Translations under genes and position numbers: made by a program
Part shown: positions 5,783 to 12,280 of the stretch, piece after piece
How the letters are laid out: each line of letters starts with the position of its first letter
Numbering within the stretch: the first letter of the stretch is position 1
Assembly: GCA_964513155.1 (NCBI GenBank)
Contig: CAZEMA010000071.1
Coordinates: forward strand, 1-12,626
Direction of reading: 5' to 3'
Length of the DNA stretch: 12,626 nt
Source of the DNA: DATEAV01 sp964513155
GTDB lineage: Bacteria; Chloroflexota; Anaerolineae; Anaerolineales; E44-bin32
Notes under the pieces: generated by a model
What the model was told of the DNA's origin: nothing
The model's database searches: none
What the model saw: the letters and a program-made list of their open reading frames with translations, nothing else

Positions 5783-7546
5783 ATGACCACCGCCGAATTC
5801 GCTCCACCAGACGCCATCCGCTTCGACCTGCGCTCCCCAGCCCGCTGGATTGCCTCACACGTCCGGCGCCACGCGTGGCTGGTGCTGCTGATGCTGACCG
5901 GCGCCTTCGGCAATGCTGCCCTGGCCACACTTGTGCCGATGTACATCGGACAGGCGTTCAATGCCATCCTCGAGACCCCACCCCGGGTTTCTGTCCTGGT
6001 GCCAATCGCCCTCAGCATCAGCGGTTCGCAGATCCTGCGAGGCGCGCTCCAGTTGGCCCGCAACTTCGGCGCCGAGCTCATCGGCCAGCGGCTCGAACGT
6101 GACATCCGTGATGAGCTCTACGTCAGCCTGCTCGGCAAGAGCATGACCTTCCACAACCTCCAGCCTGTCGGCGACACGATGGCCCGCGCCACGAACGACG
6201 TGCGCGAGATCAACCTGATGTTCAGCCCCGGGGTGAACCTGGTCATCGGCTCGGCCAACTTCCTGATTCTGCCGCTGCTGGTGGCGCCGTCTTACCACCC
6301 CTCTCTCGTTCTTGTGCCCATCCTATTCATCGTGGCCTACTTCCTGGCCTTGTGGCAATACCTCACTGAGCTCCGGCCGATTACGGAAGACGTGCGGAGC
6401 TCGTTTGGCGCTCTGAACACGCGTCTGGCCGAGGCGATCGACGGGATCGAAGTGGTCAAAGGTCAGGCGCAGGAACAGGAAGAGGTCGCCCGGTTCTCGG
6501 AGAATGCCCGGTCCTTCAGCCATGCCTACATTCGGCAGGGCGACGTCGAAGCTCGCTTCGTGCCCCTCCTTCTCCTGGGCCTGGCCACGGCGGGCGCCTT
6601 GCTGCACGCCGTGATCCTCTTCCGCCAGGGGCTGGTTAACGTCGGACAGGTCATTGCCTACGTGGGCATGATCCAGCTCTTCGGCTTCCCGACCTTCGTC
6701 TCGCTTTTCGCCTACTCGCAGGTCTCGCTGGGTATGGCCGGCGCTCGCCGGATCCTCGAGCTGATCAACCGCCAGACCGAGCTCGATCAGAACCCGGCTG
6801 GATACGCCGGGAGGATGCAGGGTGAGATTGAGTTCCAGGATGTGGCCTTCTCCTACAAACCCACCGAGGAAGTCCTCCAAGGTCTCTCCTTCAAGGCCGT
6901 ACCCGGTCAGACCGTCGCCGTCGTCGGCCAGACCGGCTCGGGCAAGACCACGATCGCCCGCCTGATCAACCGGACCTACGAGGCGAGCTCGGGCCGGGTC
7001 CTGGTGGATGGCAGAGATGTCCGAGACTGGGACCTGGCGGCGCTGCGCAGGCAGATCTCAATCATCGAACAGGATGTCTTCCTCTTCTCGCGGACCATCG
7101 CCGAGAACATCGCCTTCGGCCGGCACGACGCGACCCGGGAGGAGATCGAAGCCGCCGCCCGCGCCGCGCAGGCCCACGACTTCATCATGGAGTTCGAGCA
7201 GGGATATCAGACGGTGATCGGCGAGCGAGGCGTCACGCTTTCGGGCGGCCAGCGGCAGCGCCTGGCTCTAGCCCGCGCTTTCCTCACCGACCCCCGAGTC
7301 CTGCTCCTGGACGACTCCACAAGTTCGATCGACAGCGCAACCGAGGACGAGATTCAACGGGCCATCTTCCGTGCCGCTCAGGGGCGGACAACTATCATCA
7401 TCACGCATCGGCTCTCACAGATCCGCTGGGCAGATCTGATCGTCGTCCTGCGCAATGGGCGCCTGGCCGCTCTGGGTTCGCACGCCGACCTGATGCGCAC
7501 CTCCGACGCCTACCGCCGCATCTTCAGTCGCTACGAGGCCGCCTGA
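5783..7546 (+). CDS. ABC exporter half-transporter with degenerate catalytic site (subunit 1)
   Basis: Inner-membrane type IV (MsbA/MDR-like) ABC half-transporter: six-helix membrane domain (about 30-310) fused to an ATPase domain (about 345-585). Numbered from the ATG at 5783 (587 residues): Walker A GQTGSGKT (382-389), Q-loop Gln430, X-loop VIGERG, canonical signature LSGGQ (486-490), Walker B LLLDD with Asp510, H-loop His542. The key oddity is Asp511 where the catalytic Glu should be (LLLDDSTSSID), the hallmark of the inactive-site subunit of heterodimeric exporters. It lies 3 nt before a second half-transporter with complementary changes, so the two should form one heterodimer that exports drugs, lipids or peptides; substrate unknown. 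Start choice: a TTG at 5705 with a strong AAGGAGG would add 26 residues, but those codons have weaker GC bias at the third position and overlap a promoter-like element. Confidence 0.93.
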   Translation: MTTAEFAPPDAIRFDLRSPARWIASHVRRHAWLVLLMLTGAFGNAALATLVPMYIGQAFNAILETPPRVSVLVPIALSISGSQILRGALQLARNFGAELIGQRLERDIRDELYVSLLGKSMTFHNLQPVGDTMARATNDVREINLMFSPGVNLVIGSANFLILPLLVAPSYHPSLVLVPILFIVAYFLALWQYLTELRPITEDVRSSFGALNTRLAEAIDGIEVVKGQAQEQEEVARFSENARSFSHAYIRQGDVEARFVPLLLLGLATAGALLHAVILFRQGLVNVGQVIAYVGMIQLFGFPTFVSLFAYSQVSLGMAGARRILELINRQTELDQNPAGYAGRMQGEIEFQDVAFSYKPTEEVLQGLSFKAVPGQTVAVVGQTGSGKTTIARLINRTYEASSGRVLVDGRDVRDWDLAALRRQISIIEQDVFLFSRTIAENIAFGRHDATREEIEAAARAAQAHDFIMEFEQGYQTVIGERGVTLSGGQRQRLALARAFLTDPRVLLLDDSTSSIDSATEDEIQRAIFRAAQGRTTIIITHRLSQIRWADLIVVLRNGRLAALGSHADLMRTSDAYRRIFSRYEAA

Positions 7547-7549
7547 TCC

Positions 7550-9367
7550 ATGGGCATGTTCGAAGGACTTGATGCCGAAGCCTATGATCGCACCTACCGC
7601 GACCGGGACCTGTTGCGCCGGATGGCGGCCTATTTCCGCCCCCACCTGCGAGAACTGGCCGTGTCGGCCGTTGCCCTGGCCGTGGTCTCCGGCGCCGGAG
7701 CGGCCACCACTATTGTTGTCGCCCGGGGTGTCGATGCGATGGCCTCTGCCGGTTCGCCGTCGCTGGTCTTTGCCCTCGCCGGGATCTTGTTCCTCCTGGG
7801 TGTCATCGTCTGGGGAGCCAACTGGATCCGGCGGCGTCTGACGGTGCGCGCCATAGCCCATGTGATGCTCAATCTGCGGCGCGAGGCCTTTGCGGCCTCC
7901 GCCGGCCACGACCTTTCCTTCTACGATGAGTTCTCCTCGGGTCGGATTGTCAGCCGCATCACCTCCGACACCCAGGACTTCGCCCAGGTCGTCTTGCTGG
8001 TGACCGATCTGTTCAGCGAGATCCTCGAAGCCGCCGTGCTCTTTGTGGTGCTGGCCAGCATCGAGCTGCGCCTGATCCCCTGGCTGTTGGCAACGCTTCC
8101 GCTTGTCTTTCTGTTCGGGGCCGGCTTCCGCAGGGTGGCTCGACGAGTCACGCAGCAAGGCTTCCGCGCTGTGGCCAACGTCAATGCCGTGATCAAGGAA
8201 GCCGTCAGCGGGATCGCCATCGCCAAGAACTTCCGCCAGGAGCCGGCCATCTACGCCGAGTTCGACGAGGTCAACCGACAGTCTTACCGCATCAACGTCC
8301 GTCGCGGCTTGACATTGGTGACGATCTTCCCAACGCTGAACGCTTTGGCCGGCGCCGGGACGGCCCTCCTCGTCTATGCCGGCGGGCTGACCGTCGCCCA
8401 GGGCTTGATCACCGTGGGCGCCTGGTACCTGTTCATCAACAGCCTCGACCGGTTCTGGTCGCCCATCCAGAACCTATCAGCCTTCTGGAGCCAGGTCCAG
8501 GGCGGGCTCTCGTCCGCCGAACGGGTCTTTGCCCTGATGGATGCCGAGTCCGCCATCAGCCAGACCGAGGAGCGGCCCGTGCCGCGTCTGCGGGGCGACA
8601 TCGTCTTCGATCGTCTCTCCTTCGGCTACAGCCTCAAAGAGCCGATCCTCGAGGACTTCTCCTTGCACATCCGGCCCGGCGAGAATCTGGCCCTCGTCGG
8701 GCACACCGGCGCCGGCAAGACCTCGATCGCCAGGCTGATCGCCCGCTTCTACGAGTTCCAGGGGGGCCGCCTGCTGATTGACGGCATGGACATCCGGACC
8801 CTCGAACTGGCCCAATACCGCCGGCAACTGGGGATCGTTTCCCAGGTGCCGTTCCTCTTCGCTGGAACGGTCGCCGACAACATCCGCTACGCCCGACCGG
8901 AGGCAGATCTGCCCGAGATCGAGGCTCTGGCCCGCCGGATTGGCGAGGGGGAGTGGCTGGAGACATTGCCGGAGGGACTCGAGACTCAGGTTGGCGAACG
9001 CGGCGGCCGGCTGTCCATGGGTCAACGGCAGCTCGTATCCCTCATGCGAGTCCTGGTGCAGCGTCCAGCGATCTTCATTCTGGACGAGGCCACGGCCAGC
9101 ATCGATCCCTTTACCGAGTTCCAGATTCAACAGGCGCTGGATCTCATCCTGGCCGAGGCGACCTCCATCCTCATCGCCCACCGGTTATCGACGGTGAGGG
9201 CCGCCGACCGGATCATCGTCTTGCGTCAGGGCAGGATCATCGAAGAGGGGAACCACGAGGCGCTGCTGGGCGCGGCCGGGCACTACGCCGAGCTCTACAA
9301 CGCCTACTTCCGCCACCAGTCGCTGGAATACGTCGAGCGCATCCGGGAACGGGCACTGGGGAACTAG
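7550..9367 (+). CDS. ABC exporter half-transporter with catalytic Glu and altered signature (subunit 2)
   Basis: Second half-transporter of the pair, 605 residues: membrane domain (about 35-300) and ATPase domain (about 348-590). Seen: Walker A GHTGAGKT (384-391), Q-loop Gln432 in SQVPFLF, VGERGGR before the signature, signature LSMGQ (488-492) in place of LSGGQ, Walker B IFILDE with Asp512 and catalytic Glu513, H-loop His544. The altered signature would face the Asp-bearing Walker site of subunit 1, while this subunit's intact Walker site faces the canonical LSGGQ of subunit 1. That gives one degenerate and one hydrolytic site, as known for TM287/288, BmrCD and LmrCD. The ATG lies 3 nt after the preceding stop, so translation is probably coupled. 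The C-terminus ends in a short charged tail (EYVERIRERALGN) beyond the usual NBD end. Confidence 0.95.
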   Translation: MGMFEGLDAEAYDRTYRDRDLLRRMAAYFRPHLRELAVSAVALAVVSGAGAATTIVVARGVDAMASAGSPSLVFALAGILFLLGVIVWGANWIRRRLTVRAIAHVMLNLRREAFAASAGHDLSFYDEFSSGRIVSRITSDTQDFAQVVLLVTDLFSEILEAAVLFVVLASIELRLIPWLLATLPLVFLFGAGFRRVARRVTQQGFRAVANVNAVIKEAVSGIAIAKNFRQEPAIYAEFDEVNRQSYRINVRRGLTLVTIFPTLNALAGAGTALLVYAGGLTVAQGLITVGAWYLFINSLDRFWSPIQNLSAFWSQVQGGLSSAERVFALMDAESAISQTEERPVPRLRGDIVFDRLSFGYSLKEPILEDFSLHIRPGENLALVGHTGAGKTSIARLIARFYEFQGGRLLIDGMDIRTLELAQYRRQLGIVSQVPFLFAGTVADNIRYARPEADLPEIEALARRIGEGEWLETLPEGLETQVGERGGRLSMGQRQLVSLMRVLVQRPAIFILDEATASIDPFTEFQIQQALDLILAEATSILIAHRLSTVRAADRIIVLRQGRIIEEGNHEALLGAAGHYAELYNAYFRHQSLEYVERIRERALGN

Positions 9368-9427
9368 CCTGGAGTTCCGGGAATTCGAGAGCAGCGAAGA
9401 CATCCAGACGGCAGCCGGGGGGAAGGG

Positions 9428-9709
9428 CTACTTTTCGCGGGTGACCGCGCCATAGCCTGCGCCCGCGGGACCAGCCAAAGACTCACCAACACTCGTCAAC
9501 GGCTTGGCCTCGTCCGTGGCGGAGGCCTCCTCAAAGGACGTCTTGTATGGAAAGCCAAACTCGAGCCAAGGCGTGCCCAAGGCCTCGTGCATCGCCCGGT
9601 ACATTGCCTCGTAGCGCAGCAACTCTTCCGTCTTCACGCAGCCTAGGATAGCCGCGCCAGGCCCGGTTGGGTATCCCGTAGGCAGGGGATTCCTGGCTCC
9701 CACAAGCAG
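9428..9709 (-). CDS. Unrecognised coding fragment, C-terminal 93 residues (5' end lost in gap)
   Basis: A minus-strand open frame from the edge of the second gap to a TAG at 9428-9430. I do not recognise it. Visible: an N-terminal Gly/Pro-rich stretch NPLPTGYPTGPGAAILGC, then a charged amphipathic helix (TEELLRYEAMYRAMHEAL), an aromatic segment (PWLEFGFPYKTSFEEA) and a Gly/Ala-rich tail. Composition and codon use look like real coding. It could be the tail of the regulator starting at 10292 or the end of a separate gene hidden in the gap. It does not resemble the expected C-terminal half of a molybdate-type binding domain (no GSGT-like loop), which favours a separate gene. The convergent ABC gene ends 60 nt away. 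Confidence 0.5.
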   Translation of the reverse strand: MLVGARNPLPTGYPTGPGAAILGCVKTEELLRYEAMYRAMHEALGTPWLEFGFPYKTSFEEASATDEAKPLTSVGESLAGPAGAGYGAVTREK

Positions 9710-9809
9710 NNNNNNNNNNNNNNNNNNNNNNNNNNNNNNNNNNNNNNNNNNNNNNNNNNNNNNNNNNNNNNNNNNNNNNNNNNNNNNNNNNNNNNNNNNN
9801 NNNNNNNNN
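9710..9809. other. Assembly gap (100 N)
   Basis: Exactly 100 N, so again a scaffold placeholder. It removes most of the sensor domain of the GntR-type regulator, and no frame may be carried across it. Confidence 0.97.
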
Positions 9810-10292
9810 GTCAAGGCGGTAACCCAGAGCGATCTCGGGGAAATGCGCTGCCATCCAGTCCACGGCCAGGTCGTGGCTGCCAACGAAGCGGAGGGTCCGG
9901 CGCGGCGAGGCGGATGGGCGCTGCTCAGCCGATCGCCAGCGATCCAGCGCCAGGCGCACCGACGGTTCGATTTCGTCCGGCTCGTATCCGGCCGTCAGAA
10001 CTTCCAGCAGGAAGGCCTCTGCCCGATGAACCAACGCCGCCCGGCGCATGGGCGTGTCCTGCGGCTCCGCCGGCTGATGGGTGACCCGCGTCCCGCGCCC
10101 GGCCCGGCTGACGACCAAACCCTGACCGGCGAGTTCCTGGTAGGCCCGCTGCACGGTCCCCGGGGTGCAGTCCCACCGGCGGCTCATCTGGCGCACGGAG
10201 GGCAGCGCGTCTCCCGGCTTGAGGTCTCCCTGCAGGATCTCCCCCCGGATGGCCTCCGCGATCTGGTGATAGAGAAAGTCCCCCCGGTTCAT
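9810..10292 (-). CDS. GntR-type regulator with molybdate/tungstate-type binding domain (3' end lost in gap)
   Basis: Predicted cytoplasmic transcription factor; the first 161 residues are visible. Residues about 5-72 are a GntR winged helix: YHQIAEAIRGEILQGDLKPG, then LPSVRQMSRRWDCTPGTVQRAYQEL and the wing RAGRGTRV. An acidic helical linker follows, and at 133-160 comes TLRFVGSHDLAVDWMAAHFPEI, matching the start of the PBP_like/COG1910 domain (GSHD plus a helix), a cytoplasmic relative of periplasmic molybdate binders often fused to DNA-binding domains. The rest of that domain lies in the gap. The ATG at 10292 has GAGGAGG 8 nt upstream and a promoter 52 nt away. It is divergent from tupABC, so it probably senses tungstate (or molybdate) and controls its uptake. 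The GntR call is firm; the ligand is inferred from domain and neighbours. Confidence 0.85.
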
Positions 10293-10300
10293 GCGGTCCG

Positions 10301-10307
10301 CCTCCTC
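10301..10307 (-). promoter_or_regulatory. Ribosome binding site of the GntR-type regulator
   Basis: Minus strand GAGGAGG, 8 nt before the ATG at 10292. It decides the start; the frame is open much further upstream (to 10628), but that extension would cross both promoters. Confidence 0.7.
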
Positions 10308-10343
10308 GGCTGCCACCCCCCTCGGGTCAGCCGTCCGAAGCCA

Positions 10344-10372
10344 AGTATAGCGCCGGCTCTGTCTGGACCCAA
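10344..10372 (-). promoter_or_regulatory. Promoter of the GntR-type regulator
   Basis: Minus strand: -35 TTGGGT (10367-10372), 17-nt spacer, -10 TATACT (10344-10349). Start expected near 10337, leaving a leader of about 45 nt. The -10 region shares the plus-strand 7-mer AGTATAG with the tupA operator. A separate inverted repeat, CAAGTA (10342-10347) and TACTTG (10374-10379), brackets the promoter, so autoregulation is possible. Confidence 0.6.
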
Positions 10373-10449
10373 CTACTTGAACCCCTGCCGTGAGCGCAAG
10401 GATCGGTGGAGGCACGGCGCCGGCGGGACGGCGCAGGAACATGGGATTC

Positions 10450-10478
10450 TTGACGAAAGGCCCTCTCGATAGTATAGT
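10450..10478 (+). promoter_or_regulatory. Promoter of tupABC
   Basis: -35 TTGACG (10450-10455), 17-nt spacer, -10 TATAGT (10473-10478): near consensus for the housekeeping sigma factor. Start expected at about 10485, giving a leader of about 205 nt before tupA. Confidence 0.7.
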
Positions 10479-10497
10479 CGCATCGGCACAACTATAC
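10472..10497. promoter_or_regulatory. Candidate operator: 7-12-7 inverted repeat over the tupA -10 and start site
   Basis: GTATAGT (10472-10478) and ACTATAC (10491-10497) are perfect inverted copies separated by 12 bp. The left arm is the -10 itself and the right arm lies just past the expected start, so a bound dimer would block transcription. The dyad suits a GntR-family dimer, and the divergent regulator is the obvious candidate. Confidence 0.6.
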
Positions 10498-10558
10498 AGG
10501 ATGCTGGATCGTCCGGTCACAGGTCGTTCCCACAACCTCTCCCCCAGTTGACCAGCCA

Positions 10559-10579
10559 CGCCTCGCGCCGCGGGAGGCG
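10559..10579 (+). promoter_or_regulatory. GC-rich hairpin in the tupA leader with an alternative pairing partner
   Basis: CGCCTC (10559-10564) pairs perfectly with GAGGCG (10574-10579) around a 9-nt loop. The same GAGGCG occurs again at 10606-10611, so two mutually exclusive stems are possible in the leader RNA. No U-run follows either stem, so this is not an intrinsic terminator. I could not match it to the Moco/Tuco RNA consensus by eye. Confidence 0.35.
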
Positions 10580-10676
10580 CAACCGCCGGGGGTGCAGCGA
10601 GGGAAGAGGCGCGACGGGCTCCTCCCAATGCGGCTCAGATCGACCGGCCTGGCGATCAAAGCATCCCACCCCTGAC

Positions 10677-10681
10677 GGAGG
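10677..10681 (+). promoter_or_regulatory. Ribosome binding site of tupA
   Basis: GGAGG with 8 nt to the ATG at 10690, fixing the tupA start. Confidence 0.7.
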
Positions 10682-10689
10682 CTAAGACT

Positions 10690-11565
10690 ATGCACACCCC
10701 CTCTCGACGCACGCTGATCATCCTGCTTCTGCTGGGCGCGGCTCTCCTGGCAAGCTGCGCTCCGGCCGAGCCTCGCCTCCTGCGACTGGCCACGACGACC
10801 AGCACCCAGGACTCGGGACTGCTGGACGCCATCCTCCCCGACTTCGAGGCCACCCACAATGCCCAAGTGGATGTCGTCGCGGTTGGAAGCGGCCAAGCCA
10901 TGGAGATTGGCCAGAACGGCGACGCCGATGTGCTCCTGGTTCACAGCCGGGCCAGGGAAGATGCATTCGTGGCCGATGGCTATGGTCTGGCCCGCTACGA
11001 TGTGATGTACAACGACTTCGTGCTGGTAGGTCCCCCCGATGACCCGGCGGGGATCGCCGGCGCCTCCACTGCAGCCGAGGCTCTGGCCCGGATAGCCGCG
11101 GCCCAGGCGCCGTTTGCCTCTCGTGGCGACGACTCCGGCACGCACACCAAGGAGATGGCGCTCTGGCAGGCCGCGGGAATCACGCCCGATCCCGCTGGTG
11201 GCTGGTACTTCTCCCTCGGCCAGGGCATGGGTGAGACGCTCCAGTTCGCCGATGAAAGCGGAACCTACACCCTCACCGACCGGGCAACATACCTCTTCCA
11301 GCGGGAGAACCTGCCGAATCTGGTGATCCTGATGGGCGGTGCTTCCATCAGTGAGAACCCCGATCCGGCGATGCTTAATCGCTATGGTGTGATTCCCGTC
11401 AACCCCGAGGGGCACGAAGGCATCCAGTCCGAGCTGGCGCAGGAGTTTGTCGAATGGCTGACCTCGGTTGAGACGCAGGAGACGATCGCTGCCTACGGCG
11501 TGGATACCTTTGGCCAGCCTCTGTTCTACGCGGACTCGGAAGCCTACCAGGCCGCCCATCCCTAG
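10690..11565 (+). CDS. tupA: Tungstate ABC transporter substrate-binding lipoprotein
   Basis: Exported, lipid-anchored receptor that captures tungstate (possibly molybdate) for the TupBC importer. 291 residues, with a typical lipoprotein signal ending in the lipobox L20-A-S-C23. Mature-protein motifs are those of TupA: LATTTSTQDSGLLD (33-46) with the oxyanion-binding TTTS at 35-38, VGSGQAMEIG (65-74), the stretch around ADVLLVHSR, RGDDSGT (145-151), whose Arg is linked in the family to tungstate selectivity, LTDRATY (195-201) and RYGVIPVNPE (231-240). ModA-type molybdate binders lack the TTTS and RGDxSGT pattern. Expression should be from the TTGACG/TATAGT promoter under the inverted repeat. 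tupB follows after 58 nt. The family call is very secure; exact selectivity between W and Mo is not provable from sequence. Confidence 0.95.
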   Translation: MHTPSRRTLIILLLLGAALLASCAPAEPRLLRLATTTSTQDSGLLDAILPDFEATHNAQVDVVAVGSGQAMEIGQNGDADVLLVHSRAREDAFVADGYGLARYDVMYNDFVLVGPPDDPAGIAGASTAAEALARIAAAQAPFASRGDDSGTHTKEMALWQAAGITPDPAGGWYFSLGQGMGETLQFADESGTYTLTDRATYLFQRENLPNLVILMGGASISENPDPAMLNRYGVIPVNPEGHEGIQSELAQEFVEWLTSVETQETIAAYGVDTFGQPLFYADSEAYQAAHP

Positions 11566-11623
11566 ACGCGGGTCGGTCCCGCCTTCAACAACGAGGACCT
11601 GACCGGCTCACAGGCTGGACGAT

Positions 11624-12280
11624 ATGAATGCCCGATTGCTCGAAGTCATTCTTCTGACCGCTCAGGTCACCGGGCTGGCACTCGCCATCAGCGCCCTGCT
11701 GGGCATCCCCCTCGGGGCGCTGATGGCTCTGGCCCGCTTCCCTGGCCGCAGATTCGTGGTCGCTGTGATCTACACGGGCATGGGATTGCCGCCAGTGGTC
11801 GTCGGCCTTGTCGTCTACCTGCTCTTGTCGCGCAGCGGACCTATTGGGGGACTGGGGTGGCTGTTCACGCCCCCGGCCATGGTCGTCGCCCAGACGATCA
11901 TCGCCCTGCCCCTGGTCGTGGGGATCACCATGACCAGCATCGAGGCGATCGACCCCATGCTGGGACTGCAGGTGCGGTCCTTGGGCGCGGCCCGGGCCCA
12001 GGAGATTCGAGCACTGCTGGCTGAGGCTCGCCAGGGCGTGGTTGCGGCGGTGGTGGCTGGATTCGGAGGCATCATCTCCGAGGTCGGTGCCGCGATGCTG
12101 GTCGGTGGAAACATCGAGGGCCGGACGCGCGTCCTGAGCACGGCCATCGTTCTCGAGACACGCAAGGGCGAGTATGGGCTGGCGCTGGCCATGGGGGGCA
12201 TCCTGCTGAGCCTGGCCTTCATGGTCAACGCCTCCTTGATGCGACTGCAGAAGCGAGCCATCTGGTGGCCAGGACGATGA
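11624..12280 (+). CDS. tupB: Tungstate ABC transporter permease
   Basis: Inner-membrane permease of the tungstate importer, 218 residues, slightly short for the family. About five hydrophobic segments are visible (roughly 10-37, 45-70, 83-107, 142-163 and 185-205). Family features: GMGLPPVVVGLVVYLLLSR (52-70), TIIALPLVVGIT (91-102), the cytoplasmic coupling loop with RSLGAARAQEI (118-128), and the stretch GGIISEVGAAMLVGGNIEG (148-166) that is highly typical of TupB and WtpB-like permeases. The ATG at 11624 has only a weak purine tract upstream, so translation may depend on read-on from tupA 58 nt before. Its TGA overlaps the tupC ATG by 4 nt as ATGA. Confidence 0.94.
   Translation: MNARLLEVILLTAQVTGLALAISALLGIPLGALMALARFPGRRFVVAVIYTGMGLPPVVVGLVVYLLLSRSGPIGGLGWLFTPPAMVVAQTIIALPLVVGITMTSIEAIDPMLGLQVRSLGAARAQEIRALLAEARQGVVAAVVAGFGGIISEVGAAMLVGGNIEGRTRVLSTAIVLETRKGEYGLALAMGGILLSLAFMVNASLMRLQKRAIWWPGR

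Larger units (their letters stand above)
10293..10689. other. Divergent regulatory region between the regulator and tupA
   Basis: 397 bp with no convincing gene. From left to right it holds the regulator's ribosome site and promoter, the tupA promoter and its inverted repeat, and a tupA leader of about 205 nt that is GC-rich with hairpin potential, ending in the tupA ribosome site. The listed sub-features describe each part. Confidence 0.8.

Noticed and set aside
7415..8158. Minus-strand open frame of 247 codons spanning the two ABC genes
   Set aside because: Antisense to two well-supported ABC half-transporters; its His/Gly/Gln-rich composition is typical of an antisense frame.
9372..9386. 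GAGTTC-cgg-GAATTC hairpin after the second ABC gene
   Set aside because: Six pairs including a G-U, triloop, and no T-tract downstream; too weak to call a terminator.
10293..10628. N-terminal extension of the GntR-type regulator
   Set aside because: The frame is open, but it crosses both divergent promoters and the inverted repeat, and a good ribosome site directly precedes the ATG at 10292.
10492..11559. Long minus-strand open frame of 355 codons
   Set aside because: Antisense to tupA along nearly its whole length. tupA carries unmistakable family motifs, and high GC explains long antisense frames.
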